NCBI RefSeq assembly: GCF_001510665.1
Contig: NZ_LMTI01000005.1
Location: 294,583 to 358,582 of the forward strand
Direction: 5' to 3'
Source: Bacillus sp. FJAT-27445
GTDB lineage: Bacteria; Bacillota; Bacilli; Bacillales; Cytobacillaceae
Length of the DNA stretch: 64,000 nt
Shown: positions 24,514 to 34,546 of the stretch, in pieces
Layout: each line of letters begins with the position of its first letter
Position numbering within the stretch: the stretch's first letter is position 1
Notes under the pieces: generated by a model
Seen by the model: only the letters and a program-made list of their open reading frames with translations
The model's database searches: none
What the model was told of the DNA's origin: nothing
Translations under genes and position numbers: made by a program

Positions 24514-25275
24514 ATGATCGATATTCACTGTCATATTCTTCCCGGCCTTGATGATGGGGCAAAAACGATGGAGGAAAGTATGGAAATGGCACGGGAAGCT
24601 GTAAAGGAAGGCATCCGAGCAATCATCGCAACGCCCCATCATAATCGTTCTTACGAAAATCCAAAAGAGGCAGTCATTCAGAAGGCCGCTGAATTGAATA
24701 GCAGGCTTAAGGAGGAGAATGTTCCAATTTCCATCTTCCCAGGGCAGGAGCCGGCTATTAGCGGGGACATTCTCGAAGATTATCAAAAAGGAAACATCCT
24801 GGCATTGAATAATACCCATTATGTATTTATTGAACTTCCATCCGGCCATGTGCCGAGATATACTTCACAGATTGTGTATGACCTGCAAAATTTTGGGGCC
24901 GTTCCAATTATTGTACATCCCGAGAGAAATCAGGGGATCATTGAACAGCCGGACATCCTTTACCAGCTAATTAAAAAAGGGGCTTTGTCCCAGCTAACTG
25001 CCTCGAGCATTTGTGGGGTGTTCGGGAAGAATATAAAAAAATTTTCCCGGCAGCTTATTGAGGCAAATCTTGTCCATTTTATTGCTTCGGATGCACATAA
25101 TACCCATAACCGTACTTTTCATATGCAGAAGGCTTTTGGAGAAATTGAATCCAGCTACGGTAGCGATTTTGCCTTCTTTTTTAAGGAGAATGCAGAACTG
25201 TTGATTGAAGGAAATAACGTCAATAAAGTCGAGCCGCAAAAGGTTAAAAGGAAAAAGCTCCTTGGGATATTCTGA
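24514..25275 (+). CDS. ywqE: Protein-tyrosine phosphatase CpsB/YwqE, PHP family
   Basis: This 253-residue metal-dependent phosphatase dephosphorylates the BY-kinase. The PHP motifs are MIDIHCHILPGLDDG at the N terminus, TPHH, a Glu in GQEP, HPERN, and SDAHN near the C terminus. TTG 24493 opens the frame but AAGGGG eight bases before ATG 24514 sets the start, and the family begins with MIDIHCH. It follows the kinase after 36 nt. A short AGCC/GGCT hairpin and T-rich tract follow (25279-25310), a possible partial terminator before the sugar genes. Confidence 0.92.
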   Translation: MIDIHCHILPGLDDGAKTMEESMEMAREAVKEGIRAIIATPHHNRSYENPKEAVIQKAAELNSRLKEENVPISIFPGQEPAISGDILEDYQKGNILALNNTHYVFIELPSGHVPRYTSQIVYDLQNFGAVPIIVHPERNQGIIEQPDILYQLIKKGALSQLTASSICGVFGKNIKKFSRQLIEANLVHFIASDAHNTHNRTFHMQKAFGEIESSYGSDFAFFFKENAELLIEGNNVNKVEPQKVKRKKLLGIF

Positions 25276-25439
25276 AGAGGAGCCCTGGCAAATGGCTATT
25301 TTTAATTCTAATTCTTAGTTAATCAATCAGTTTAATAGAATTAATAATTCCGAAGAAATTCTCCTTAACGTTTGGCCATACCCGTTCAATTTTTTGAGCA
25401 ATGATGAGTTCTTAATATTTTTAAAAAAGGAGGATTTTG

Positions 25440-27260
25440 ATGAGTTACCCTAAACGGTTGCTGTTGTTGGCAAGTTTGGACTCGGTACTAGTGCTGGCCG
25501 CCGCAGTTATCAGTTATATACAATTTCACCCATTACTGAGATCTGTTCCTTATGAGGAGCTCTTGTTAAATTCTCTAATCTTACTCATTAGTTATTATAT
25601 TTTCGCAACCATTTTCCTCTTGTACAACAAATCATGGGAATATGCGAGTGTAATGGAACTGAAAAGCATTTTTAAAGCAGTAACACTAACAATCATTACC
25701 ACTGGAGCTTTTCAACTGGTAACATTTTCGGATTTTTATCCAAGGACCCTGCTTTCTGTATGGATGATGACGATGTTTCTTGTAGGGGGTTCGCGTTTCT
25801 CCTGGCGCGTGTATTTGGATCATTGCCTTAAGCCGAAACAGGACATGAAAAAGGTGCTGATCATAGGTGCCGGCCAGGCAGGAACCTTGGTCGCAAGGCA
25901 ACTCATTAACAATCCTGATTTGCGCCTTGTCCCGGCTGCGTTTATTGATGATGATCCAGGAAAACTGAAATTACATATACTTGGCATACCTGTTGCCGGA
26001 ACAACGGCTGATATTGTTGAGACCGTAAAAAAATACGAAATAAATAAAATTGTCATCGCTATCCCATCATTAAAGAAATTGGATATGAACAAGATTTACA
26101 TTGAATGTTCTAAGACAAAAGTTAAAACACAAGTGATGCCGAAGATTGAAGATGTCATGCTTGGGAAAGTCGCTGTCAACCAGTTTCGAGATGTGGGAGT
26201 CGAGGATTTACTGGGCCGCGAGCCGGTTGAGCTTGACATTGAAGGTATATCTGAATATATATCCTGCAAAACAGTCCTAGTTACAGGGGCAGGAGGTTCA
26301 ATTGGATCAGAAATCTGCAGGCAAATTTGCAGATTCTCACCCGAAAAAGTTGTGTTGGTTGGCCATGGAGAAAACAGTATATATCAGGTTGACATGGAGC
26401 TTCGTAATAAGTATGGGGATACGATTGAAATTGTACCGGCAATTGGAGATATTCAGGATCGTGAACGGATGATGGAGATCATGGCAGAGCATCAACCGGA
26501 TGTCGTCTACCATGCAGCTGCCCATAAGCATGTTCCACTAATGGAATACAATCCTAGGGAAGCTGTGAAAAACAATGTCTTGGGCACAAAGAATGTCGCT
26601 GAAGCAGCGGATCAATATAATGTTGGCACGTTTGTTCTCATTTCCTCTGATAAAGCAGTAAACCCAACAAATGTAATGGGGGCGACGAAAAGGATTGCGG
26701 AAATGGTCATTCAGCATTTGAATCAGCAAAGCGAGACAAAGTTTGTTGCCGTCCGATTCGGGAATGTGCTTGGCAGCAGGGGCAGTGTTATCCCACTTTT
26801 TAAAAAGCAAATCAAGGCTGGCGGGCCTGTGACAGTGACCCATCCTGAAATGACCCGCTACTTCATGACCATTCCAGAGGCATCCCGTCTTGTCATCCAG
26901 GCCGGCTCCCTCGCAAAGGGCGGGGAAGTATTTGTCCTTGACATGGGTGAGCCGGTAAAGATTGTCGATCTGGCCAAAAACCTTATCGAATTATCCGGTT
27001 TCTCGCTTGAAGAAATAAAAATCAACTACTCCGGAATCAGGCCAGGCGAAAAAATGTTCGAAGAGCTTCTTAATGAAAACGAAGTGAATGATGTCCCGAT
27101 TTATCCGAAGATTCTTGTCGGCAAAGCATCACTCAGCAATTATAAGCTGATATCGAATCTTATCCATAACTACTATTCATTAAATGAAAGTGACCTGAAA
27201 GACTATGTTTTGAATCTTGTAAACAAAAAAGAAAAACAATTGTCTGCGATCAGTAAGTAA
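25440..27260 (+). CDS. epsC: Membrane UDP-GlcNAc 4,6-dehydratase (EpsC/PglF/CapD type)
   Basis: This 606-residue protein has four membrane helices in the first 120 residues, a CoA-binding-like Rossmann domain (VLIIGAGQAGTLVARQL) and a C-terminal extended SDR domain with TGAGGSIGSE and SSDKAVNPTNVMGATKR. Such enzymes convert UDP-GlcNAc to the 4-keto-6-deoxy sugar, the first step to N,N'-diacetylbacillosamine. The steps after it, aminotransferase and acetyltransferase, are at the other end of the operon. GGAGG is six bases before ATG 25440. Confidence 0.9.
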   Translation: MSYPKRLLLLASLDSVLVLAAAVISYIQFHPLLRSVPYEELLLNSLILLISYYIFATIFLLYNKSWEYASVMELKSIFKAVTLTIITTGAFQLVTFSDFYPRTLLSVWMMTMFLVGGSRFSWRVYLDHCLKPKQDMKKVLIIGAGQAGTLVARQLINNPDLRLVPAAFIDDDPGKLKLHILGIPVAGTTADIVETVKKYEINKIVIAIPSLKKLDMNKIYIECSKTKVKTQVMPKIEDVMLGKVAVNQFRDVGVEDLLGREPVELDIEGISEYISCKTVLVTGAGGSIGSEICRQICRFSPEKVVLVGHGENSIYQVDMELRNKYGDTIEIVPAIGDIQDRERMMEIMAEHQPDVVYHAAAHKHVPLMEYNPREAVKNNVLGTKNVAEAADQYNVGTFVLISSDKAVNPTNVMGATKRIAEMVIQHLNQQSETKFVAVRFGNVLGSRGSVIPLFKKQIKAGGPVTVTHPEMTRYFMTIPEASRLVIQAGSLAKGGEVFVLDMGEPVKIVDLAKNLIELSGFSLEEIKINYSGIRPGEKMFEELLNENEVNDVPIYPKILVGKASLSNYKLISNLIHNYYSLNESDLKDYVLNLVNKKEKQLSAISK

Positions 27261-27315
27261 AGGCAGGAAACTCCAACTAAGATAGCATACGCGGCTAAAG
27301 GAGGCATTTCGATTT

Positions 27316-28308
27316 ATGAATTTTGCAATAATAGGCTGCGGATTCATCGCAAAGAAACATGCAGCGGCAATCGAACGGATTCCAGAGGCAAACTTGGCCG
27401 CCGTCTGCGACAAAGACGAATCAGCCATGGAGCCGTATGTGAAAGAGTACGGGGCGAAGGCTTATACAGATTTTAATATGATGCTTGCAGATGGTGGGAT
27501 TGATGCAATTTGTATCTGTACACCAACCAGTTATCACGCATTCATAGCGGAGCGGGCTGCTGCAGCAAAAAAACATATCGTCATGGAACAGCCGATGGCG
27601 ATGACACTGGATGAAACAGAACGGATCGTTGAGGTTTGCAGTAAGAATCAGGTGAAGCTAACGGTTGTCCATCCAAACAGATTCCGCCCAGTCGTCATGG
27701 AGCTTAGAAAAATCATCGAAGCAGGAATGCTCGGAAAAATCAGCCATGCGAGCGCCAGGGTCAACTGGAACAGAAACCAGAAATTCTGCGGAGAGACCCA
27801 GTTGCGTGAAGAAGGCAGAGGGATAATGAATCAGGCAATCGATCATATTGATTTACTTCTCTGGTTCATGGGACAGCCGGAGCAAGTGTTCAGCATGGAA
27901 TCAGAAGGAGCTGCAACAGGGCTAATCCGGTTTGAAACGGGGGCGCTTGGAATGATTGAAACATCGACAGTCGTTTATTATCGTAATTTCGAAGAATCAA
28001 TCACCATCTTTGGAGAAAAGGGAACGGTTAAAATTGGCGGTCCAAATGCCGTTTCGTTTGAACATTTTGATGTTCAAAATTTATCTGAAACGGAAACAGA
28101 AGAGATTATGGAAAAAGTAAAGTCTGACCCATGGGGAATTTCAGGCCATGAGCAAACCATTTCAGATTTAATTCAAGCCGTTAAAGAAAATCGGGAACCC
28201 CTTGTAACAGGTGAGGATGGCAAAAGAGCGCTCGAGCTAGTCCTGGCATTTCACGAAGCAGCAAGAAATAACTCACCAATCGGAATGAGAAGAGGAGTCT
28301 TAATATGA
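27316..28308 (+). CDS. Gfo/Idh/MocA-family sugar-nucleotide 3-dehydrogenase (WbpB/WlbA-like)
   Basis: This 330-residue NAD-dependent oxidoreductase has an N-terminal Rossmann motif (IIGCGFIAKKHAAAI) and, in place of the usual EKP, MEQPMAM; the catalytic GxxxxxQxIDHIDLL appears as GIMNQAIDHIDLLLW. It lies next to a UDP-sugar 6-dehydrogenase (overlap of 4 nt, ATGA), which points to the WbpB role: oxidation of the uronic acid at C3 before transamination. The pathway role is an inference from context. Confidence 0.8.
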   Translation: MNFAIIGCGFIAKKHAAAIERIPEANLAAVCDKDESAMEPYVKEYGAKAYTDFNMMLADGGIDAICICTPTSYHAFIAERAAAAKKHIVMEQPMAMTLDETERIVEVCSKNQVKLTVVHPNRFRPVVMELRKIIEAGMLGKISHASARVNWNRNQKFCGETQLREEGRGIMNQAIDHIDLLLWFMGQPEQVFSMESEGAATGLIRFETGALGMIETSTVVYYRNFEESITIFGEKGTVKIGGPNAVSFEHFDVQNLSETETEEIMEKVKSDPWGISGHEQTISDLIQAVKENREPLVTGEDGKRALELVLAFHEAARNNSPIGMRRGVLI

Positions 28309-29642
28309 GTACCCAAGTAAAAGAAAGCAAATTGGCCGAAGAACTGATTGAAAAGCTTCAAACAAAAACAGCAACTATCGGGGTTGTGGGGCTTGGCTAT
28401 GTCGGTTTGCCCCTTGCGGTCGAAAAAGCAAAAGCGGGCTTTAATGTCATTGGTTTTGATGTCCAGGAGGAAAAAGTCCGGGCTGTCAACAAAGGACAAA
28501 ATTATATCGGGGATGTCATTCCTGCTGACCTGGAGGCACTCGTTGCCGAAGGGAAGCTGATGGCAACATCCGATTACAATTTTATAGGCGAGGTAGATGC
28601 GGTTGCGATTTGCGTACCAACACCATTGGACATTTATAAGCAGCCAAATATGAAGTATGTTGAAAGCTCTGCCAAGGCAATTTCCGAGCATATAAAAAAA
28701 GGTACGCTCGTTGTTCTGGAAAGTACAACTTATCCTGGTACGACCGAGGAATTGATCAAGCCAATCCTTGAACAATCCGGCCTTGTTTGTGGCGAAGGAT
28801 TTTTCCTTGCCTATTCACCTGAAAGGGTGGATCCGGGAAACAAAAGTTTTAATACAAAAAATACTCCAAAAGTAGTCGGAGGCATGACCCCTGCTTGTAC
28901 AAAGGTAGCAGCAGCCATGTACCGCTCTGTATTGGATGGGGAAGTCCATGAGGTTTCCAGCCCGGCTGTAGCTGAAATGGAAAAAATCCTTGAAAACACG
29001 TTCCGTAATATCAATATCGCCCTTGCAAACGAAATGGCGATCCTTTGCAACAAAATGGGCATTGATGTCTGGGAAGTCATCGATGCGGCTGCAACGAAAC
29101 CGTACGGATTCATGCCTTTCTATCCAGGCCCGGGCCTTGGGGGGCACTGCATTCCAATCGATCCATGGTATCTGACATGGAAAGCGCGTGAGTATAACTA
29201 CCATACGCGTTTGATCGAAACGGCTGGCGAAATCAATGACAGTATGCCTGATTTTGTGATTCAGCGCTGCGCTGAACTGCTGAATGTACAAGGAAAAGCA
29301 ATCAATGGTTCCAAAATCGTTGTCTTGGGTGTTGCCTACAAAAAAGACATTGAAGACTATCGCGAATCACCGGTATTGCCAATATTGGAAAGGCTGTCCA
29401 AGGCGGGAGCAAACTGGGTAGCAGTCGATCCTCACGTGAAGAAGTTTAAGCTGAATGGGGAGCAAGTTCTTTGTGAGGAGTTGCACAAGGACCTGTTAAT
29501 CGAAGCGGATCTTGTAATGATTACGACAAATCACAGCTGCTTTGACCTGGAAATGCTGAAAAACAATGCAAAGATTATCCTGGATACACGAAATACATTT
29601 GAACCACAGGAAGAATTCACGGGAATCTACCAAAAAATCTAA
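28305..29642 (+). CDS. UDP-N-acetylglucosamine 6-dehydrogenase (WbpA/WecC type)
   Basis: This 445-residue UDP-sugar dehydrogenase oxidises C6 of a UDP-HexNAc in two NAD-dependent steps. The motifs are GVVGLGYVGLPLA (NAD), the LESTTYPGTTE loop, the E-x6-N motif, and the catalytic Cys in GPGLGGHCIPIDP. It starts inside the stop of the Gfo/Idh gene. With that gene and the aminotransferase at 33347 it forms a set for UDP-2,3-diamino-2,3-dideoxy-uronic acid. Whether UDP-GlcNAc or UDP-ManNAc is used cannot be read directly. Confidence 0.88.
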   Translation: MSTQVKESKLAEELIEKLQTKTATIGVVGLGYVGLPLAVEKAKAGFNVIGFDVQEEKVRAVNKGQNYIGDVIPADLEALVAEGKLMATSDYNFIGEVDAVAICVPTPLDIYKQPNMKYVESSAKAISEHIKKGTLVVLESTTYPGTTEELIKPILEQSGLVCGEGFFLAYSPERVDPGNKSFNTKNTPKVVGGMTPACTKVAAAMYRSVLDGEVHEVSSPAVAEMEKILENTFRNINIALANEMAILCNKMGIDVWEVIDAAATKPYGFMPFYPGPGLGGHCIPIDPWYLTWKAREYNYHTRLIETAGEINDSMPDFVIQRCAELLNVQGKAINGSKIVVLGVAYKKDIEDYRESPVLPILERLSKAGANWVAVDPHVKKFKLNGEQVLCEELHKDLLIEADLVMITTNHSCFDLEMLKNNAKIILDTRNTFEPQEEFTGIYQKI

Positions 29643-29668
29643 TACGAAACAGTGATGGAGTGCCAAGC

Positions 29669-30910
29669 TTGTCAACTAAAAAACAATCATTTAACCGGTC
29701 GGTGTTCATTGTACTAGGTGGGAACGTTCTGTCACAGGGGCTGATTTTCGCATCATCCCCTCTTCTTACAAGGCTGTATTCTCCAGAGGTCTTTGGCCAG
29801 CTGGCTGTTTTCATCTCAGTCGTGGCGATGATCAATGTTTTTACAAGTATGAAATATGAACTTGCCTTGCCTGTTGAACGGGACCAACAGAAATTTATAA
29901 ACCTGGTTGTGCTGTGCCTGAGTATTCTGGCCATTACAACCATCATCAGTACGGCAGCGGTTTTAATACTGGGTTTCTTTTTCTTTGAAAAACAGTTTAC
30001 CGAGTTTCTTTTCTGGCTGCTGCCGCTTGCTTTTTTAGGAGAAGGAATTACAGCAATAACGAATTATTACGGGATTCATAAAAGTAAGTACAAAGACCTG
30101 GCATTTCTGAAAGTCAATAAGGCGCTCTTTATGGTTGGAGGGCAGGCTGGATTGTATCAGCTTCAGTCAGTGGGTATGGTTGTCGGTGATGTGATGGGCC
30201 GTATCCTCGGCGGCTTTAAGTTGATGTTAAAAATGGTCATGGAACTTCGGAAGTCCGCCCATTTGATCAGTTGGAATGAAATAAAGGATGTTGCCAGGAA
30301 ATATAGGAAATTCCCGCTCATTTCGAGCTATTCATCATTCATAAACAGCGCTGGCCTTCAGTTGGCCCCAATTTTGCTCAGTGCAATGTACAGCCAAGCG
30401 GAGGTTGGACTGTTCGCGCTTGCCCAGCGGGTCATTGTTTCACCCCTGTCCATTATTGGTCGGGCGGTGGCTGATGTATTCTACGGGATGGCCGCGAAAA
30501 TCGAAGCGCCGGGCGAATTAAAACGGATGTTTATAAAGACATCCTTCAAGCTACTCTTGGTCGGGATCATTCCAATAGGGATTCTTTATTTTGCCGGAGA
30601 GAGCCTGTTCGGGCTGATTTTCGGCGATGCCTGGAAGGGAACGGGTACAATCATTCAGATCTTATCCCTGATGTATCTTGCCCAGTTTATCGTCAGCCCT
30701 CTGTCCCAGACATTAAATATCTTAAACAGGCAAGACTTGCAGCTTGTCTGGGATATTTTAAGGCTCATCCTTACAGTCTTGCCATTTCTGGCCGGTTTCT
30801 TATTCCAATACGACTTCCATCAGTTAATAAAGCTGTATGGAATATGCTCAGTCATAAGCTATGTCCTATTGTATGTGATGACCTTTAGGGTACTGAAAAA
30901 ACGAATTTAG
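29669..30910 (+). CDS. Wzx-type oligosaccharide flippase
   Basis: This is a 413-residue membrane protein with about 12 hydrophobic helices, typical of the MATE/MOP lipid-linked oligosaccharide flippases. The N terminus carries NVLSQGLIFASSPLLTRLYSPEVFG, a family signature. GGAG at 29657-29660 is eight bases from TTG 29669, a better start than GTG 29660, where the Shine-Dalgarno would overlap. It should move undecaprenyl-PP repeat units across the membrane. Confidence 0.85.
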   Translation: MSTKKQSFNRSVFIVLGGNVLSQGLIFASSPLLTRLYSPEVFGQLAVFISVVAMINVFTSMKYELALPVERDQQKFINLVVLCLSILAITTIISTAAVLILGFFFFEKQFTEFLFWLLPLAFLGEGITAITNYYGIHKSKYKDLAFLKVNKALFMVGGQAGLYQLQSVGMVVGDVMGRILGGFKLMLKMVMELRKSAHLISWNEIKDVARKYRKFPLISSYSSFINSAGLQLAPILLSAMYSQAEVGLFALAQRVIVSPLSIIGRAVADVFYGMAAKIEAPGELKRMFIKTSFKLLLVGIIPIGILYFAGESLFGLIFGDAWKGTGTIIQILSLMYLAQFIVSPLSQTLNILNRQDLQLVWDILRLILTVLPFLAGFLFQYDFHQLIKLYGICSVISYVLLYVMTFRVLKKRI

Positions 30911-30925
30911 GAGTAGTAAAACAGC

Positions 30926-32227
30926 ATGGGCAATAAAAAAAATTATTTTATTATTCTTTTTTTAGCTTTTCTCTATAAGTTGATCCTTGATTACGCGTAC
31001 ACGACCTTCCTGGTGGGGAACTTTGCCTATTCGGGCTTTGTTATCAGGGAAAATTACGTTAAATATGCTGAGTCCTGGCTCTTATTATTCCTGCTGATTA
31101 CGGGTGTCATTATTTACACAAAAGGACTGGAGAAGCCGAGCAAAGTGATTCTTTACATTATTTTGCTGAACCTTTTGGTTCCTTTACTAACGTTTTATTC
31201 CATGCAGGATGGAGCAAGGATTTATTTATACAGTATCCTGTTCGGATTCATGCTTACTGTTTGGATAGTTAAAAGATTGAAGGATTTTCGAGTCCTCATG
31301 ATTGAAGACAGTGTCAAGCCGGTCTTTTTCCTCCTGACTGTGATCACCCTCTATGTATACGGCTATTTAATCGCGACAGGCGGGCTATCACGACTAAGCT
31401 TCAACCTGCTTGCTGTTTATGATGTTAGGAGTGTTTACCAGCAAAATAATTCCGGACTGATGAATTATCTGGTCACCTGGCAGGCCTATGCCATTAATAT
31501 GTCGATGCTCATTTATACGCTTGAGGGCAGGAAGAAGCCCTTGTTTTACCTGTTCCTGTTCCTGCAGCTCCTGCTATTTGGAATGACAGGGTTGAAAAGC
31601 TTCCTGTTTGCGCCAGTTGTCGTTATTGGTTTGTATTATGTCTTAAAGAACGTCAAATTAAAAAACCTTGTTCTTGAAATGATGACAGTCGGCGTGCTCT
31701 TTATCGTTTCGTTGTCGGTGCTGATGTACAACGTCTTTGACAACATCAATGCCGCATCGATTTTTGTCAGGCGGCTGCTGCTGGTTCCCGCCCAGCTTCA
31801 TTTTGTCTATTTCGACTTCTTTTCCACACATGAAACGATGAAACTGTCACATTCCTTTTTATCCTTTATGTTTGAAAATCCTTATAATAGCACAAGCCCA
31901 GTAGATGTTATTGCCAGTGTGGTTTTTAACAATGAAGATTTCAGCCCCAATGTAGGCTATTTGGGTGATGCCTTTTCCAACTTCGGAATCATGGGGATTA
32001 TCGTCTACTCGATTACCCTCGGGGTGGTTTTGAAAATGCTGGACAGTGTGGCAAGGAATGTACCGATTTATTTTTCAGCGCCATTAATTGTCATCCCGTC
32101 AATGGCGCTTATCAATTCGGCTCTGCCAACAAGCTTGGTGACGCACGGCATCTTGTTCGAGATAACGGCCATTTGGCTGTTTTCACAAATTTTTATGAAA
32201 AATAAACGAGAAGGAGTACCGTCGTGA
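30926..32227 (+). CDS. Wzy-type O-antigen/exopolysaccharide polymerase
   Basis: This 433-residue protein has about 12 membrane helices and a large loop (about 300-360) containing HSFLSFMFENPYNSTSPVDV, arranged like O-antigen polymerase (Wzy-like) proteins. There is little sequence identity in this family, so the call is by topology and by position between flippase and glycosyltransferases. Its TGA overlaps the next GTG start. Confidence 0.7.
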   Translation: MGNKKNYFIILFLAFLYKLILDYAYTTFLVGNFAYSGFVIRENYVKYAESWLLLFLLITGVIIYTKGLEKPSKVILYIILLNLLVPLLTFYSMQDGARIYLYSILFGFMLTVWIVKRLKDFRVLMIEDSVKPVFFLLTVITLYVYGYLIATGGLSRLSFNLLAVYDVRSVYQQNNSGLMNYLVTWQAYAINMSMLIYTLEGRKKPLFYLFLFLQLLLFGMTGLKSFLFAPVVVIGLYYVLKNVKLKNLVLEMMTVGVLFIVSLSVLMYNVFDNINAASIFVRRLLLVPAQLHFVYFDFFSTHETMKLSHSFLSFMFENPYNSTSPVDVIASVVFNNEDFSPNVGYLGDAFSNFGIMGIIVYSITLGVVLKMLDSVARNVPIYFSAPLIVIPSMALINSALPTSLVTHGILFEITAIWLFSQIFMKNKREGVPS

Positions 32228-33375
32228 AAATATGCCATTTAACGTCTGTGCACCCTTACACCGATATAAGAATCAATTTAAAGCAATGTGTATCCCTTGC
32301 CCAAGCTGGCCACGAGGTTTATTTATTCGCGCCAAATACCCCGGAGAAAACGATAAACGGGGTCCATCTCCGCACTCTAAGGGTTCGTAATAAAAACAGG
32401 TTTGAACGGATTTTTAAAAATAAACCATTTATTCTGGACCAGCTAAAAGTAATCGATGCGGATGTGTACCATTTCCATGATCCTGAATTGATCTTTGTCG
32501 GCCGGGAGCTAAAAAAGCTTGGTAAGAAAGTGGTCTACGATGTCCATGAGGATTTGCCGATGCAGATTTACCGAAAACCATATATCCCGAATTACCTCAA
32601 GAAGCCAATGTCCATAGCAATCCAAATTGTGGAGAAGAATGCTTCCAGGAACTTTGATTTGATATGTGCGGCGACTCCGCATATAAGTGAAAAATTTAAA
32701 AAATACAATCCACGAAGGATTGATGTGAAGAACTATCCGAAACTTGGAAAACAGCCCGCAGTCTTGGAAAGCACGCCCTTGGAAAAAAAGTTTGTTTGCT
32801 ATATTGGCGGTTTAGCCGGGGACAGGGGCTTATATAAGATGGAAGAAGCCATACGCTTGTCCAGCTGCAGCCTGTATCTTGCAGGCAATTTCCACAATCC
32901 GGCGGACAAAGCAAGGTTTGAAAAGCTGAAACATGACAAAGTGAACTATCTCGGGCTTTTGGATAAGGAGGGAGTTACCGCTTTACTTGGAAATTCACTG
33001 GCGGGCCTAGTTGTCCTCGAAGAAAATGAACCTTTTAAATATTCACTTCCTGTCAAAATGTTTGAATATATGTCTGCTGGTATTCCAGTTATCTGCTCCG
33101 ATTTTCCCTTATGGCGCGAAATCGTGGAGAAACATAACTGCGGCATTTGTGTTAACCCGGCCGATCCAAAAGAAATAAGTGCTGCGATTAATTTCCTTCA
33201 GGATAATCCCACATTAGCAAAGAGAATGGGTGAGAACGGGCGCAAAGCCGTGGAAAACGAGTATAACTGGGAAGCGGAAAGCAAAAAACTCATTAAAGCC
33301 TACGAACAGTTCGTAAACCAAAATTATACAAAAGAGGTATATATCCATGAAAATCCAAATGCTCGATCTATCTGA
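32224..33375 (+). CDS. Family 4 glycosyltransferase
   Basis: This 383-residue GT-B fold glycosyltransferase (GT4) has an N-terminal Rossmann half starting MKICHLTSVHPYTDIRI and a C-terminal half with SLPVKMFEYMSAGIPVICSDFPLWREIVEK, where E-x7-E of the family is found. It starts at GTG (overlap of 4 nt with the polymerase, GGAG seven bases before). The acceptor is an undecaprenyl-linked sugar by inference. Its 3' end overlaps the aminotransferase gene by 29 nt. Confidence 0.83.
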   Translation: MKICHLTSVHPYTDIRINLKQCVSLAQAGHEVYLFAPNTPEKTINGVHLRTLRVRNKNRFERIFKNKPFILDQLKVIDADVYHFHDPELIFVGRELKKLGKKVVYDVHEDLPMQIYRKPYIPNYLKKPMSIAIQIVEKNASRNFDLICAATPHISEKFKKYNPRRIDVKNYPKLGKQPAVLESTPLEKKFVCYIGGLAGDRGLYKMEEAIRLSSCSLYLAGNFHNPADKARFEKLKHDKVNYLGLLDKEGVTALLGNSLAGLVVLEENEPFKYSLPVKMFEYMSAGIPVICSDFPLWREIVEKHNCGICVNPADPKEISAAINFLQDNPTLAKRMGENGRKAVENEYNWEAESKKLIKAYEQFVNQNYTKEVYIHENPNARSI

Positions 33376-34519
33376 ACAATATCTTTCCATGAAAGAAGAA
33401 ATTCTTAGCAAAATTGATGAAGTAATGTCTTCCTCCCATTTTATTTTAGGGGAAAATGTTAAAAAACTGGAAGCGGATGTAGCTAGGTACAGCTCTGCTG
33501 ACCACGGGATAGGAGTCGGGAATGGCAGCGATGCAATCCATATTGCGCTCCAAGCTGCTGGAGTCAAAGAAGGGGATGAGGTCATCACAACTGCGTTTAC
33601 GTTCTTTGCGACAGGCGGTGCCATTGTCCGTGCCGGTGCAACGCCAGTTTATGTCGATATTGACCCGGTTACCTTTAATATCGACCCTTCTAAAATTGAG
33701 CTAGCGATTAGCGACAAAACAAAAGCAATCATACCGGTCCACTTATATGGGCAAATGGCCGATATGGACAAAATCAAGGAAATAGCAGACAAGCATCAAT
33801 TGGCAGTAATTGAAGATGCAGCACAGGCAATCGGCGCCAAGTATAAAGGCCAAAACGTTGGCGAACTAGGAACAGCTGCAACCTATAGCTTTTTCCCGAC
33901 AAAAAATCTTGGGGCCTATGGAGACGGCGGCATGATTATTACCAGCAATGAAGACCTCGCTGAAAAAGCGCGTGTTATCCGTGTCCATGGAAGCAAGCCG
34001 AAATATTACCACCATGTACTTGGCTACAACAGCAGGCTTGATGAAATGCAGGCGGCGATTCTGAACGTGAAGTTCCCGCATCTAGATAAGTGGTCCGATG
34101 CCCGCCGTACAAGGGCTGCCTATTATACAGAAAAGCTGAATGAACAATTGGCTGACGTCATCCAGACACCGATTGAAAAAGAAGGGAATTACCACGTGTT
34201 CCATCAATACACGCTAAGGGTTCCGCAAAGAGATGAACTGCAGAACTACTTGAAAGAAGCGGGTATTGCAACCATGGTGTATTACCCTCTGCCATTGCAT
34301 GTCCAACCGATATTTAAAGACCTTGGCTACAAGGACGGCGATCTGCCGGAAACGGAAAGAGCGGCAAAAGAAGCTTTATCGCTTCCAATGTATCCTGAAT
34401 TGGAACGGGAAGCACAAGATTATGTGATTAAAAAAATCGTAGAATTCTATTCTAATTACCAGAACGATAACCGGAAAGAAACCAGTGTGCACGCGGAACT
34501 TAATGCTATTGGTTTGTAG
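33347..34519 (+). CDS. DegT/DnrJ/EryC1-family aminotransferase (WbpE-like)
   Basis: This 390-residue PLP-dependent sugar aminotransferase has the internal-aldimine Lys in SFFPTKNLGAYGDGG, VEDAAQAIGA for PLP binding, and the C-terminal YYPLPLHVQ typical of the family. With the 6-dehydrogenase and Gfo/Idh genes of this operon it would transaminate C3 of the keto-uronic acid (the WbpE step). AGAGG precedes ATG 33347, which lies 29 nt inside the previous gene. Confidence 0.83.
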   Translation: MKIQMLDLSEQYLSMKEEILSKIDEVMSSSHFILGENVKKLEADVARYSSADHGIGVGNGSDAIHIALQAAGVKEGDEVITTAFTFFATGGAIVRAGATPVYVDIDPVTFNIDPSKIELAISDKTKAIIPVHLYGQMADMDKIKEIADKHQLAVIEDAAQAIGAKYKGQNVGELGTAATYSFFPTKNLGAYGDGGMIITSNEDLAEKARVIRVHGSKPKYYHHVLGYNSRLDEMQAAILNVKFPHLDKWSDARRTRAAYYTEKLNEQLADVIQTPIEKEGNYHVFHQYTLRVPQRDELQNYLKEAGIATMVYYPLPLHVQPIFKDLGYKDGDLPETERAAKEALSLPMYPELEREAQDYVIKKIVEFYSNYQNDNRKETSVHAELNAIGL

Positions 34520-34546
34520 ATTGATAAGAAGAAATGAGGTGCCTGA

